This document shows positions 44,861-53,907 of a stretch of DNA of 64,000 nt, piece after piece (position 1 is the stretch's first letter; every line of letters starts with the position of its first letter). The DNA comes from Novosphingobium sp. SG751A. GTDB taxonomy: Bacteria > Pseudomonadota > Alphaproteobacteria > Sphingomonadales > Sphingomonadaceae. The position numbers were made by a program, and so were the translations under genes. The notes beneath the pieces were generated by a model. The model was given only the letters and a program-made list of their open reading frames with translations, was not told the DNA's origin and did not search any database. Location of the stretch: the NCBI RefSeq assembly GCF_013149295.1, contig NZ_JABGCB010000001.1, positions 310,001 to 374,000 of the forward strand. Direction: 5' to 3'.

Positions 44861-44900
44861 AAAAAATCTGTAGGGCGGGAAAGTTTTACCCTTCCCGCCC
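44861..44900 (-). terminator. Intrinsic terminator after kup
   Basis: GGGCGGGAA (44873-44881) and TTCCCGCCC (44892-44900) pair; on the minus strand a T-run (44861-44866) follows a few bases later. The sequence resembles the gap-pgk terminator. Confidence 0.7.
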
Positions 44901-44906
44901 CTCTAT

Positions 44907-46829
44907 TTAGATCTCGACCTGGCTGCCCAGTTCGACCACGCGGTTGACGGGCAGGCGGAAGAATTCCATCGCGGATGCCGCATTGCGCATCATCCATGCA
45001 AACAGCTTTTCGCGCCAGATCGCCATGCCCGGCTTGGACGAGGCGATCAAAGTCTGGCGCGAGAGGAAGAAGCTGGTCTTCATCATGTCGATCGGCACGC
45101 CGTCCAGCGTCACACCCTTGAGCGCGGCGGGCACATCGGTATCCTCAAGAAAGCCGAACTTGATCGCCATCTTGTAGAAGCCCTGACCGAAGTTTTTAAG
45201 TTCGATCCGCTCGCCGTCCTCCAGCACCGGCACGTCCTGAATGGCGATGGTCAGCACCACCACGCGTTCATGCAGCACCTTGTTATGCTTGATATTATGC
45301 AGCAGCGCCGAAGGCACCCCGCCCCGCGTCGATGACATGAAGATCGCCGTGCCCGCCACGCGCTGCGCGCTGGAATGGGCGCTCTTGGCGAAGACCTCAA
45401 ACGGGATCGTGCCCTCGGCCATACTGGCCCGCATCAGCGCGCGCCCCTTGGACCATGTGGTGAGCAGGGTGAAAATCGCCAGGCCCATCACCAGCGGCAC
45501 CCAGCCGCCATCGGGGATCTTCGTCAGATTGGCCGAGAGATAACCGAAATCGAGCAGCGTAAAGACCACCAGCAAGGGGATCGCCAGCCACTTGGCCCAT
45601 TTCCACACCACAAACAGCATCACCGCCAGCAGGAAATTGTCGATCATCATCGCGCCCGTCACCGCGATGCCATAGGCCGCCGTCAGGTTCGAGCTTTCCT
45701 TGAACACAAACACCAGCAGGATCACCGCGATCATCAGCGCCCAGTTGATGACCGGAATATAGATCTGCCCGGCGTTCACGCTGGTGTATTTGATCGACAT
45801 GCGCGGGATAAAGCCCAGCTGGATCGCCTGCTGCGTCACCGAAAAAGCGCCGGTGATGACCGCCTGCGACGCAATGATCGCGGCCAGACTGGCCAGACCC
45901 AGCAAGGGCCACTGAAACCATTCGGGCGCGAGGAAATAGAACGGGCTGGCCAGAGCGGGCGCGCCCACACGCACCAGCAGCGATGCCTGCCCCAGATAAT
46001 TGAGCACCAGCGAAGGCAGCACGATGGCCAGCCACGACAGGCGAATCGGCGGACGCCCAAAGTGGCCCATATCGGCATAAAGCGCCTCGGCGCCCGTCAC
46101 GGCCAGCACCGCCGAACCCATCGCCAGAAATCCGCGCATCGGATCGGCCACAAACATGGCGGCGGCAAAATGGGGCGAAAGCGCGGCGATCACGCCGGGA
46201 TGCTCCAGAATGCTCATCACGCCCAAGACCGCGATCACCGCGAAATAGACCAGCATGACCGGGCCAAAAAAGGCCGCAACCTTGGCCGTGCCGCGGCTCT
46301 GGATCAGAAACAGGCCGATCAGGATCACCACCACCATCGGCACGACCGCGCCATGCATCCCCGGTTCGTAAACGGCCAGCCCCTCAATCGCACCCATCAC
46401 CGACACGGCGGGCGTAATCATCGAATCGCCATAGAACAGCGAAGTGGCAAACACGCCCAGCAGCACGATACCCGCCGACCAGCGCTTGCCCGAAATATGC
46501 TGATTGACCAAAGCCAGCAGGGCCAGCGACCCGCCCTCGCCTCGGTTATCCGCGCGCATGATAATTGAGACATATTTCAACGTCACAATCACCATCATCG
46601 ACCAGAACATCAGGCTGATGATGCCGTAAACATGCAATTGGTCGAGCGGCAGGCGGTGATGCCCGGCAAAAGTGTCGCGCATCGCGTAAAGCGGGCTGGT
46701 GCCGATGTCGCCAAACACCACGCCCATCGCCCCCAGCGCCAGCTTGGGCAGGCCGCCATGTGATCCGTGATGGGTGGTAGAGTGTTCGACCTTATCGGTC
46801 TCGCCCGGCTGCGCCACTGGCTGCATCAT
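44907..46829 (-). CDS. kup: Kup-family potassium transporter
   Basis: A 640-residue potassium/proton symporter with about 12 membrane segments. The N-terminal signature [19 protein letters not shown] and [11 protein letters not shown] are typical, as is the soluble C-terminal part (from about residue 450). Start at 46829 or 46826 (MM). No partner genes nearby. Confidence 0.96.
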   Translation of the reverse strand: MMQPVAQPGETDKVEHSTTHHGSHGGLPKLALGAMGVVFGDIGTSPLYAMRDTFAGHHRLPLDQLHVYGIISLMFWSMMVIVTLKYVSIIMRADNRGEGGSLALLALVNQHISGKRWSAGIVLLGVFATSLFYGDSMITPAVSVMGAIEGLAVYEPGMHGAVVPMVVVILIGLFLIQSRGTAKVAAFFGPVMLVYFAVIAVLGVMSILEHPGVIAALSPHFAAAMFVADPMRGFLAMGSAVLAVTGAEALYADMGHFGRPPIRLSWLAIVLPSLVLNYLGQASLLVRVGAPALASPFYFLAPEWFQWPLLGLASLAAIIASQAVITGAFSVTQQAIQLGFIPRMSIKYTSVNAGQIYIPVINWALMIAVILLVFVFKESSNLTAAYGIAVTGAMMIDNFLLAVMLFVVWKWAKWLAIPLLVVFTLLDFGYLSANLTKIPDGGWVPLVMGLAIFTLLTTWSKGRALMRASMAEGTIPFEVFAKSAHSSAQRVAGTAIFMSSTRGGVPSALLHNIKHNKVLHERVVVLTIAIQDVPVLEDGERIELKNFGQGFYKMAIKFGFLEDTDVPAALKGVTLDGVPIDMMKTSFFLSRQTLIASSKPGMAIWREKLFAWMMRNAASAMEFFRLPVNRVVELGSQVEI

Positions 46830-46933
46830 GCCTATGCCCCTGAGTCGCCGCGAAAAGCGGCAAGGCCCGGCGATTAGCAGCGCGGCAATGCCCCGGCAAC
46901 AGCCGTTTGCATCCCGCCGCGCTGCCCAACCGC

Positions 46934-47641
46934 TTATTGCGGCGCTGCCATTGGGGCGGCCATGGGGGGCGCCATCGGCGCGCCTTGCGGGGCGGCGGCC
47001 TCAGCCTGCGCGCGCTGGCGCAGCATCGCCATCAATTCGTCCAAGCGCTTCAAACGCATGGCAATATCATCGCGCCACGGTGCATCGGCGGGCGCCTTGG
47101 CCACCAGATCGGCCCAGAGGCTGCGCGTTTCGTCAAAACGCCCCGCCCGCGCCATCGCCAGTCCAAGAAAGAAGGACGGCCCCGGCGCCTTGGGATCGGC
47201 ATTCTGCGCCTGACGGAAGGCATAGAGCGCGGCGGGCGAAATATTGCCCTCGGCATGGCTGACCAGCGCATTGGCAATCGCCAGCCACGCATCGCCATTC
47301 TTGGGATCGGCCTCGACCGCCCCGCGCAAAACCGTAGCCGCCTCGGCATATTGGCCATGCATCGCCAGCGCATCGCCCGGTACGATCCAGCGATTCTTGG
47401 TCGGGTCCTGCCCCGACAGCTTCTGCCGCTCCTCGACCAAAGCCTTGCCATTGCCCGCCGCCGGATTGCTCGGCGCCTTCATGGCCGAGGGCATCGCGGG
47501 CTGGCCTTGCAACGCATAGCCGGCAAGACCGACCATCAGCGCTGCGGCCACCGCCTCCCAGCCCTCACGCCGCCGCCGCATCAGCCACAGCAAAACCGCC
47601 AGCACCAGCACCACCAGCGCGATCAAAACCACCCAGGTCAT
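46934..47641 (-). CDS. ccmI: Cytochrome c maturation protein CcmI (TPR)
   Basis: CcmI/CycH-like protein (235 residues) that chaperones apocytochrome c to the haem ligase. One N-terminal membrane helix ([17 protein letters not shown]), a second short one, and TPR repeats ([26 protein letters not shown] onward). The C-terminus is an Ala/Pro/Met-rich tail with [15 protein letters not shown]. Shorter than classical CcmI. Overlaps ccmH by 4 bases. Confidence 0.88.
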   Translation of the reverse strand: MTWVVLIALVVLVLAVLLWLMRRRREGWEAVAAALMVGLAGYALQGQPAMPSAMKAPSNPAAGNGKALVEERQKLSGQDPTKNRWIVPGDALAMHGQYAEAATVLRGAVEADPKNGDAWLAIANALVSHAEGNISPAALYAFRQAQNADPKAPGPSFFLGLAMARAGRFDETRSLWADLVAKAPADAPWRDDIAMRLKRLDELMAMLRQRAQAEAAAPQGAPMAPPMAAPMAAPQ

Positions 47642-48060
47642 GCCTCAGTCTCCGTTCCGCTGGTAAACCTTTTGCGCAGCAAAAACGCCGCCAGCGCCAG
47701 CAGCAGCAGAGGCGCGGCAAACAGCGGCCATGTCGCGGCGCTGACGCGCGGCTCATAGCTGACATAATCGCCATAACGTTGGATCAGCCAGGCGCGGATC
47801 GCCTCCGGGTCCTCGCCCGCGGCGATGCGCTCGCGCACCTGCGAGCGCATGTCGCCCGCAATCGAGGCGTCAGAATCGGCAATCGACTGGCTCTGACAGA
47901 CCAGACAGCGCAGCGTTTCCATCAGCGCCTTGGCCTTGGCCTCCTGCGCGGGGTCGGGCAACTGACGATAGGCCCAAGGCGCAGGCGGCATCGAATCATC
48001 GGCCCAGACAGGCCCTGCCAACATCAACACCAAAGCGGCAAAAAGCGTGCGAATCATCAC
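47638..48060 (-). CDS. ccmH: Cytochrome c maturation protein CcmH
   Basis: CcmH/CcmL (140 residues) reduces the apocytochrome haem-binding cysteines. Signal/anchor at the N-terminus, the LRCLVCQSQS redox motif, GDMRSQVRERIAAGEDPEAI, and a C-terminal membrane helix. Starts MM at 48060, overlapping the ccmG stop. Confidence 0.95.
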   Translation of the reverse strand: MMIRTLFAALVLMLAGPVWADDSMPPAPWAYRQLPDPAQEAKAKALMETLRCLVCQSQSIADSDASIAGDMRSQVRERIAAGEDPEAIRAWLIQRYGDYVSYEPRVSAATWPLFAAPLLLLALAAFLLRKRFTSGTETEA

Positions 48061-48608
48061 TGCGCCTCCTTCAACAGGCGCAGGATGTCAGGGATCTGCT
48101 CAGGCCGAATGTCGCCGATATGCTGGTAACGGATCACGCCCTTGCCATCGATGACGAAGGTTTCGGGCACGCCGCTCGAACCGATCGCCAATTGCACCGC
48201 CGAGACGTCATCCGCGCCGATCCGCGCATAGGGATTGCCGTACTGGCCCAAAAATGCCGCCAGATCGGCCTTATGATCGCGGATGGCGATGGCGTTGATC
48301 GTCACGCCCTGACGGCGCAATTCATCCAGCACCGGCGCCTCAGCGCGACAGGGAATGCACCAGCTGGCAAAGATATTCAGCAATTGCGGCTTGCCGGTCT
48401 GAAAATCACCCGTGGCCAGACCAGGCCGCTCATCGGCCGCCGCGCGCAGGGTAAAGGCGGGCAAAGGCTTACCCACCATCTGGCTGGCAATATCGGTGTT
48501 CTTGGGCTTGACCAGCCCGACCACCACCAGCACCACAAAACCGGCAAACAGCGCCAAAGGCAGCCACAGCGCCCAGCGCGGGGCCTTGGCGGGATTGTCC
48601 TTGCTCAT
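48057..48608 (-). CDS. ccmG: Thiol:disulfide interchange protein CcmG/DsbE
   Basis: Membrane-anchored thioredoxin (183 residues) that keeps CcmH and apocytochrome thiols reduced. One N-terminal helix, active site ASWCIPCRAE, and the SSGVPETFVIDGKG cis-proline region. Overlaps ccmF and ccmH by 4 bases each. Confidence 0.95.
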   Translation of the reverse strand: MSKDNPAKAPRWALWLPLALFAGFVVLVVVGLVKPKNTDIASQMVGKPLPAFTLRAAADERPGLATGDFQTGKPQLLNIFASWCIPCRAEAPVLDELRRQGVTINAIAIRDHKADLAAFLGQYGNPYARIGADDVSAVQLAIGSSGVPETFVIDGKGVIRYQHIGDIRPEQIPDILRLLKEAQ

Positions 48609-50584
48609 GCCGCATCTCCCTTGGCCAAAGCCGCCACTTCATCGCGCCGATGACCGCCCTTGGCCCGCGCCAGACGGCGCTTCAAATCCTGCGCCACGCG
48701 GCTGAGCAAAGCCAGACCACCACCCAGCGCCACCAACAGGCCCCCGATCCAGATCAGCGGCACATAGGGCTTCCACCAGAGGCGCAATTGCCAACGGCTC
48801 TCGCCCTTGTCCGACACCGTCTCATCTCCCAGCACCGTATAAAGCTGACCATTCCAGCGACCTTTCAGCGCCGAAACCGCATTGGTCTGGAGCGGGGCCC
48901 AGAAAGTGCGCGATTGCGGGCGCAAGGTGACCTCGGCCCCGCCGTCATAGCGCGCCTTCAGTACGCCTTCCATCGCGGTCCAGTTCTGCCCGGCAATCGG
49001 GGCCACCTCGGCCAGCTTAATGCTCCACGGGCCGACCTGCTGGACCTCGCCCACCTTGGCGGCGACCAGCTTTTCAACCGTAAACGCACTGTCGGACGCC
49101 ATGCCGAACAGCGCCACGCCGATCCCGGCATGGGCAATCACCATGCCCCACAGGCTGAGGGGCGCACGCAGCACCGAACGGCCACGCAGCGGCAGCACAC
49201 TGGCCACCACCAGCGCAGGCCCCAGCGCCAGCCCCAGCAGCGGCAACACATGGCGCACGCCCACCGCAAAGGCCCAACCCCCCGCGATCAGGGCCACCAC
49301 CAGCGGCAGCGCCAGCACGCCCGAAACGCGCGAAAACTTGTCCCGTCGCCAGCGCAGCATCGGCCCGAACAGCAGCACGACAAACATCGGCACCGCAAAC
49401 ATCGCCGAAACCGGCGTGAAATAGGGCGGGCCGACCGAAACCTTGGTCCCCATCGCCTCGGTAAACAGCGGATAGAGCGTGCCGATCAGCGTGATGCCAA
49501 GAATCGAGGAAAGCATGACATTGTTGAACACCAGCGCGCCCTCGCGGCTAGTGATGGCAAAGCGTTCGCCCTCGGTCACGGTAGCGGCGCGCAGGGCGAA
49601 GAGCAACAAGGCCCCGCCGATATAGATCGCCAGCAAGGCCAGAATGAACCCGCCCCGGCGCGGATCGACCGCAAAGGCATGAACCGAGGTCAGAATGCCC
49701 GAACGCACAAGGAAGGTACCCACCATCGACATGGAGAAGGCCACCACGCCCAGCATCACCGTCCACGCCCGCAACGCATTGCGCGCGGCCAGAACACTGC
49801 AACTATGCAGCAGAGCCGTCGCCGCCAGCCAAGGCATCAGCGAGGCGTTCTCAACCGGGTCCCAGAACCACCAGCCGCCCCAGCCCAGCACGTAATAGGC
49901 CCAATAGCTGCCCGCCGTGATACCCACGGTCAGAAAGATCCACGCGCCCAGCACCCAGGGCCGCATCGCGCGGGCGAAATCGGGCCCGACCTGCCGCGTG
50001 ATCAACGCGCCGATGGCAAAGGAGAAGGCGATCGAAAGCCCGACATAGCCCAGATAAAGCGTGGGCGGATGGAACGCGAGGCCGGGGTCTTGCAGCAGCG
50101 GGTTAAGCCCATTGCCATCCTCCGGCACCGGATAGAGCCGCGCAAAGGGATTGGAGGCGAACAGCAGGAAGGCATAGAAGCCAAGGCTGACAAAAGCCTG
50201 CCCCGCCAGCGTCGCCATCATCGTGGGTTCGGGCAACCGGCGCTCAACGGCGGCGACAAACGCCCCGCCCAGCCCCATCACCGTCACCCAGAGCAGCATC
50301 GAGCCCTCGTGATTGCCCCAAGTGCCCGCGATCTTGTACATCAGCGGTTTTGCCGAATGGCTGTTTTCCGCCACCAGCTTGACCGACAGATCGGTCTGCA
50401 CGAACAGCCAGATCAGGATGCCCATCGCCGCCGCGGCCAAAACACCCTGCACGATCGCCACCGGGCGCACGATGCCCGCCATGCCGCCGCCATTGGCGCT
50501 CAGCGACAATCCGCCCGCCAGCAATTGCAGACCGGCCAGTGCCGCCGCCAGCCACAACAGGCCCAAACCGATTTCAGGAAGCAC
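48605..50584 (-). CDS. ccmF: Cytochrome c haem lyase subunit CcmF
   Basis: CcmF (659 residues) attaches haem to apocytochrome c. About 14 membrane segments, the Trp-rich WGGWWFWDPVENASLMPW motif, and haem-ligand histidines such as GTWGNHEGSM. Twelve bases after the ccmE stop. Confidence 0.97.
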   Translation of the reverse strand: MLPEIGLGLLWLAAALAGLQLLAGGLSLSANGGGMAGIVRPVAIVQGVLAAAAMGILIWLFVQTDLSVKLVAENSHSAKPLMYKIAGTWGNHEGSMLLWVTVMGLGGAFVAAVERRLPEPTMMATLAGQAFVSLGFYAFLLFASNPFARLYPVPEDGNGLNPLLQDPGLAFHPPTLYLGYVGLSIAFSFAIGALITRQVGPDFARAMRPWVLGAWIFLTVGITAGSYWAYYVLGWGGWWFWDPVENASLMPWLAATALLHSCSVLAARNALRAWTVMLGVVAFSMSMVGTFLVRSGILTSVHAFAVDPRRGGFILALLAIYIGGALLLFALRAATVTEGERFAITSREGALVFNNVMLSSILGITLIGTLYPLFTEAMGTKVSVGPPYFTPVSAMFAVPMFVVLLFGPMLRWRRDKFSRVSGVLALPLVVALIAGGWAFAVGVRHVLPLLGLALGPALVVASVLPLRGRSVLRAPLSLWGMVIAHAGIGVALFGMASDSAFTVEKLVAAKVGEVQQVGPWSIKLAEVAPIAGQNWTAMEGVLKARYDGGAEVTLRPQSRTFWAPLQTNAVSALKGRWNGQLYTVLGDETVSDKGESRWQLRLWWKPYVPLIWIGGLLVALGGGLALLSRVAQDLKRRLARAKGGHRRDEVAALAKGDAA

Positions 50585-50596
50585 GGGGGGAAATCC

Positions 50597-51043
50597 TCAT
50601 TTGGTGTTTTCGATGGCCTTGCGAGCCTGCTGCATATCTTTCATCTCGCGCGGCACGTACTTCTCATCGTGCTTGGCCAGCAGATTGTCGGCCACGAAAG
50701 TCCCGTCGCGGCCCAGCTTGCCCTCGGCCACAACGCCGCTGCCCTCGACGAACAGCGCGGGGCGGATGCCGGCGAAGCGCACCGGAATGCGCGCCTTGCC
50801 ATCCGAAACGATGAAGTTGACGGTCACGCCATCGGCCGCATTCTTCATGCTGCCGCGTTCGACCATGCCGCCAAGGCGCACGGCGCGATCCGATTCCGGC
50901 GGATTGGCGGCCATATCGGCGGGCACATAGAAATAGCTGGCCTGGCTGCGCAGCGCCCACGTTGCCAGCAAACCCGCCCCGATCAGCGCGACCAGCGCGA
51001 TGCCCAGCAAAACCAGACGTTGATGTTTGGCCCGAACCGCCAT
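50597..51043 (-). CDS. ccmE: Haem chaperone CcmE
   Basis: CcmE (148 residues) binds haem covalently and carries it to CcmF. One N-terminal helix, a beta-barrel, and the haem-binding histidine His125 in KHDEKYVP with Tyr129. The ATG directly follows the ccmD stop. Confidence 0.96.
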   Translation of the reverse strand: MAVRAKHQRLVLLGIALVALIGAGLLATWALRSQASYFYVPADMAANPPESDRAVRLGGMVERGSMKNAADGVTVNFIVSDGKARIPVRFAGIRPALFVEGSGVVAEGKLGRDGTFVADNLLAKHDEKYVPREMKDMQQARKAIENTK

Positions 51044-51184
51044 TTAACCCTCTCGAACTTTATCGCGGCGCGCCTCGGCCCGGCGCATCGCCAGCCAGCT
51101 ATAGGCCGCAAGACCCAATGTTGTCGCGCCCCCTAATGCATAGGCGGCGATCACGAATTGCCATTGGTCAAATGTCTCGGTCAT
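51044..51184 (-). CDS. ccmD: Haem exporter protein CcmD
   Basis: A 46-residue protein: MTETFDQWQFVIAAYALGG, one membrane helix (about residues 10-32), then a basic tail (MRRAEARRDKVREG). CcmD helps release holo-CcmE from the CcmABC complex. Recognised by size, helix-plus-basic-tail pattern and position between ccmC (TAATG overlap) and ccmE (TAA directly followed by ATG). Confidence 0.9.
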   Translation of the reverse strand: MTETFDQWQFVIAAYALGGATTLGLAAYSWLAMRRAEARRDKVREG

Positions 51185-51942
51185 TACCAAGCCTCCCCGG
51201 CGCCCGGAGCCTGCGCCCGCATCGCTTTACGACGAAGCCGCGCCTCAGCCTGTTCATCGGCCAGAATGGTGCGCATCCGCGCCATCACGATCCCGCCAAA
51301 GATCAGCGAGAAACCGACCGTGGCGATCAGCAACGGCACGAGGAAATCGGCCGCCATGGCTGATTTGCCCATGGTGATGCTGGGCGGCTGGTGCAGGCTG
51401 TTCCACCAGGTGACCGAATAATGGATCACCGGGATGTTAACGGCCCCCACAAGGCCGAAAATGGCGGTGATGCGGCTCTGCCCCTGCCCCGCCTGCTGGC
51501 TGCCTCGCGCGGCGGCGTCGAGCGCCATATAGCCGAAATAGAGGAACAGCAGCACCAGCATCGAGGTCAGCCGCCCATCCCACACCCACCATGTGCCCCA
51601 AGCCGGACGTCCCCAGATCGAGCCTGTGATCAGACACAGCGCGGTAAACACCGCGCCCGGCAGCGCCACGGCCCGCGCCGCAATCCCGGCCAGCGGGTGG
51701 CGCCAGACGATTTCTGTAAAGCTGGCGATCGCTATCGCGCTCCACCCGCCCATGCCCAGCCAGGCGGTGGGCACATGCAGGTAAACGATTCGCACCGTAT
51801 CGCCCTGAAGCGTATCGGCGGGGGCAAAGAACACGCCCCACACCAGCGCCCATGTGGCCAGCGCCAGCCCCAGCAACAGACAGAGCGGCGTGGCCCAGCG
51901 GGCAATACGCAGGAAACGGGCGGGATTGGCAAAACCGTGCAT
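51184..51942 (-). CDS. ccmC: Haem exporter protein CcmC
   Basis: CcmC (252 residues) loads haem onto CcmE. Six membrane segments, the tryptophan-rich WGTWWVWDGRLTSML motif and the flanking histidines VYLHVPTAW and IHYSVTWWNSLHQ. First gene of the ccm unit seen; ccmA and ccmB are not in the window. Confidence 0.96.
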   Translation of the reverse strand: MHGFANPARFLRIARWATPLCLLLGLALATWALVWGVFFAPADTLQGDTVRIVYLHVPTAWLGMGGWSAIAIASFTEIVWRHPLAGIAARAVALPGAVFTALCLITGSIWGRPAWGTWWVWDGRLTSMLVLLFLYFGYMALDAAARGSQQAGQGQSRITAIFGLVGAVNIPVIHYSVTWWNSLHQPPSITMGKSAMAADFLVPLLIATVGFSLIFGGIVMARMRTILADEQAEARLRRKAMRAQAPGAGEAW

Positions 51943-52087
51943 GACCGATCAATAACCGCAAAAGCGCCGACCCTTTCGGCGCGCGCCATTGCTTTGGCAG
52001 GCCGCATCGCGCGCGGCAAGGGGGCCATGGGACCAGCACCATGGTTTTTACGCGTATAGGAAGGCCGATAAAAAGCAGAAAGGGCAA

Positions 52088-52113
52088 TAAAAAAGCGGCC
52101 CGTTGAGGCCGCT
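52088..52113 (-). terminator. Intrinsic terminator after tRNA-His
   Basis: AGCGGCC (52094-52100) pairs with GGCCGCT (52107-52113); on the minus strand T's follow. Ends the tRNA-His transcript. Confidence 0.8.
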
Positions 52114-52128
52114 GCTGCTTTAGAAAAA

Positions 52129-52206
52129 TGGGGCGATTAAAGGGGTTCGAACCCTCGACCTCCGGTACCACAAACCGGCGCTCTAACCAACTGAGCTATA
52201 ATCGCC
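52129..52206 (-). tRNA. tRNA-His (anticodon GTG)
   Basis: Acceptor GCGATTA/TAATCGC, with the G(-1) at 52206 and its partner C73 at 52132, and an encoded CCA. Anticodon loop TTGTGGT (GTG). The encoded G(-1):C73 pair is worth noting because several alphaproteobacteria have lost it. Confidence 0.93.
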
Positions 52207-52401
52207 ACTCTATTTTTGCGGGGTTTTTCAACCGCGCCGTCCCTGCCGGGAGCGGCCCTTTGCACCAGCTTGGCGGAGATGGAAAGAGTTATTTTCACTT
52301 TTCGTGAAAAATTTTTCCCACACCCGCCATTTTCGCTCATGCCATATGACAGAGCAGGCGCGCGACAGGCCGGTGCAGGCCCGCCGCGCCCCGTAAAACG
52401 C

Positions 52402-52635
52402 TTACTTCTTGGTAAGCGAAAGCCCGCCAAAGCGCTTGTTGAACTGCGCCACGCGGCCGCCCTGATCCAGCAGACGGGCGTTACCGCCGGTCCATGCCGG
52501 GTGCGAGGTCGGGTCGATGTCCAGAGCCAGCGTGTCGCCTTCCTTGCCGTAGGTCGAACGGGTCTGGAAAACGGTACCGTCGGTCATCTGCACGTTGATG
52601 AAGTGGTAGTCGGGATGGATGTTAGCCTTGGCCAT
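52402..52635 (-). CDS. rpmE: Ribosomal protein bL31 (zinc-free type)
   Basis: bL31 (77 residues) of the 50S subunit. It has no cysteines, so it is the zinc-independent form. N-terminal [19 protein letters not shown] and C-terminal [10 protein letters not shown]. Start: ATG 52635; the frame upstream to 52695 is leader. Confidence 0.95.
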   Translation of the reverse strand: MAKANIHPDYHFINVQMTDGTVFQTRSTYGKEGDTLALDIDPTSHPAWTGGNARLLDQGGRVAQFNKRFGGLSLTKK

Positions 52636-52725
52636 GGCATTCACTTTCGCAAAAACGGCCGGTTCCGACCGGCCTGAATGAGAAGCGGCGCGCATAGACG
52701 CGCGCCGCTTGCTTGTCCAGTTGAA

Positions 52726-53205
52726 TCAATCCTTGGGCGGATCGGCGATCATCGCGGTAAAGTTAACCTCGCAGGTCACCTTGCCGTCAATTTCCGCCTT
52801 GCCCCAGAATTTGCACACGCGCGCGCGCTTCTGGATAAAGCCCACCTTGAGATCGAGCAGTACGCCCGGCTCGACAGGAGCACGGAACTTGGCGTCCTCG
52901 ATGCTCATGAAATAGACCAGCTTGTTGCTGCCGGCCAGTTCCAGAGTCTCGATGGCCAGAATGGCCGCCGCCTGCGCCAGCGCCTCGATCTGAAGCACGC
53001 CGGGCATGATCGGGCGGCCGGGGAAATGGCCCTGAAAGAACGCCTCGTTGAACGAGACGGCCTTCACCGCGTGGATGTCCTCGCCAATGTTCAGCGCGGC
53101 AACCCGATCCACCAGAAGCAAGGGGTAACGATGAGGCAGCGCCGCCAGAACCTTGCGAATGTCATATGTCAGCGGCGCCGCGGCTGCGGCAGTATCGTCG
53201 CTCAT
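52726..53205 (-). CDS. fabZ: 3-hydroxyacyl-ACP dehydratase FabZ
   Basis: FabZ (159 residues) dehydrates 3-hydroxyacyl-ACP in fatty-acid synthesis. Hot-dog fold motif [13 protein letters not shown] and active-site [23 protein letters not shown] with His and Glu. It follows skp directly: no lpxD between them, and no lpxA after it. Confidence 0.97.
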   Translation of the reverse strand: MSDDTAAAAAPLTYDIRKVLAALPHRYPLLLVDRVAALNIGEDIHAVKAVSFNEAFFQGHFPGRPIMPGVLQIEALAQAAAILAIETLELAGSNKLVYFMSIEDAKFRAPVEPGVLLDLKVGFIQKRARVCKFWGKAEIDGKVTCEVNFTAMIADPPKD

Positions 53206-53226
53206 CCTATCCCCCTCACTCTTTCC

Positions 53227-53907
53227 TTAGCGGCTCTCGTTGGCCGGAGCCTGCTGCTGCTGAGCGGCGGCTTCGCGAGCTTCGCGCGGCTGCCAGCCAG
53301 CGGGCGGCACGATCTGAACCGACGGCAGCGAGGTGTTCAGCTCGGTCAGGATCTGCTGGTTGAGGTTGTAAGCGTTGGTCGCGGCCAGAATCGCTTCGGG
53401 GTTGAGCAGCAGCGTAACGCCGGCCTTGCTCATCGCGCTCTGCACGGCAGCGGCACGCTTTTCCATGATCTGCTCAAGCACATAGGCGTCCGACAGGCGA
53501 ACCGGTTCGACAATCTTTTCGATCTCGGCCTTGCCCTGCTCCTGAATCTGCTGAACCTGCTGCTGAGCAGCGGCAGCAAGAGCGTTCACATTAGCGCCGG
53601 GCGCCGCGCGATCCTTCTGGAACTTGTCCACGATCGGCTTGATCTGGGCGTTGAGTGCGGCTTCCTTCGACTTGGCGGCGTCAAGCTGCGCCTTGTAGGT
53701 CACTTCGCGATCAGCCTGCGCCTTCTTGAAGGCCAGCGAATTGGCGACGACAGCGTCGAGGTTGGCCACAGCCACGCCGTTGACGCCGGCGCTTGCCGAC
53801 GCTGCCGGAGCAGCCGCCGCAGCGGGCTTGGCAGCCGGAGCAGCCATGGCAGCCTGCGAAATACCAGCCAGCGCGGCCAGAGCGATAATCTTGGCAAAAG
53901 TTTTCAT
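53227..53907 (-). CDS. skp: OmpH/Skp-family periplasmic chaperone
   Basis: A 226-residue protein with a signal peptide (ending SQAAMAAPAA), an Ala/Pro-rich linker and the helical Skp-like arms (LNAQIKPIVDKFQKDR). It carries unfolded outer-membrane proteins to BamA. The one-base overlap with bamA (TGATG-like) links their expression. The long C-terminal helix-poor tail (QREAREAAAQQQQAP) is extra. Confidence 0.9.
   Translation of the reverse strand: MKTFAKIIALAALAGISQAAMAAPAAKPAAAAAPAASASAGVNGVAVANLDAVVANSLAFKKAQADREVTYKAQLDAAKSKEAALNAQIKPIVDKFQKDRAAPGANVNALAAAAQQQVQQIQEQGKAEIEKIVEPVRLSDAYVLEQIMEKRAAAVQSAMSKAGVTLLLNPEAILAATNAYNLNQQILTELNTSLPSVQIVPPAGWQPREAREAAAQQQQAPANESR

Noticed and set aside
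48650-51136. An 828-codon open frame on the plus strand opposite ccmF-ccmE
   Set aside because: His/Gln/Arg-rich antisense shadow of well-supported ccm genes.
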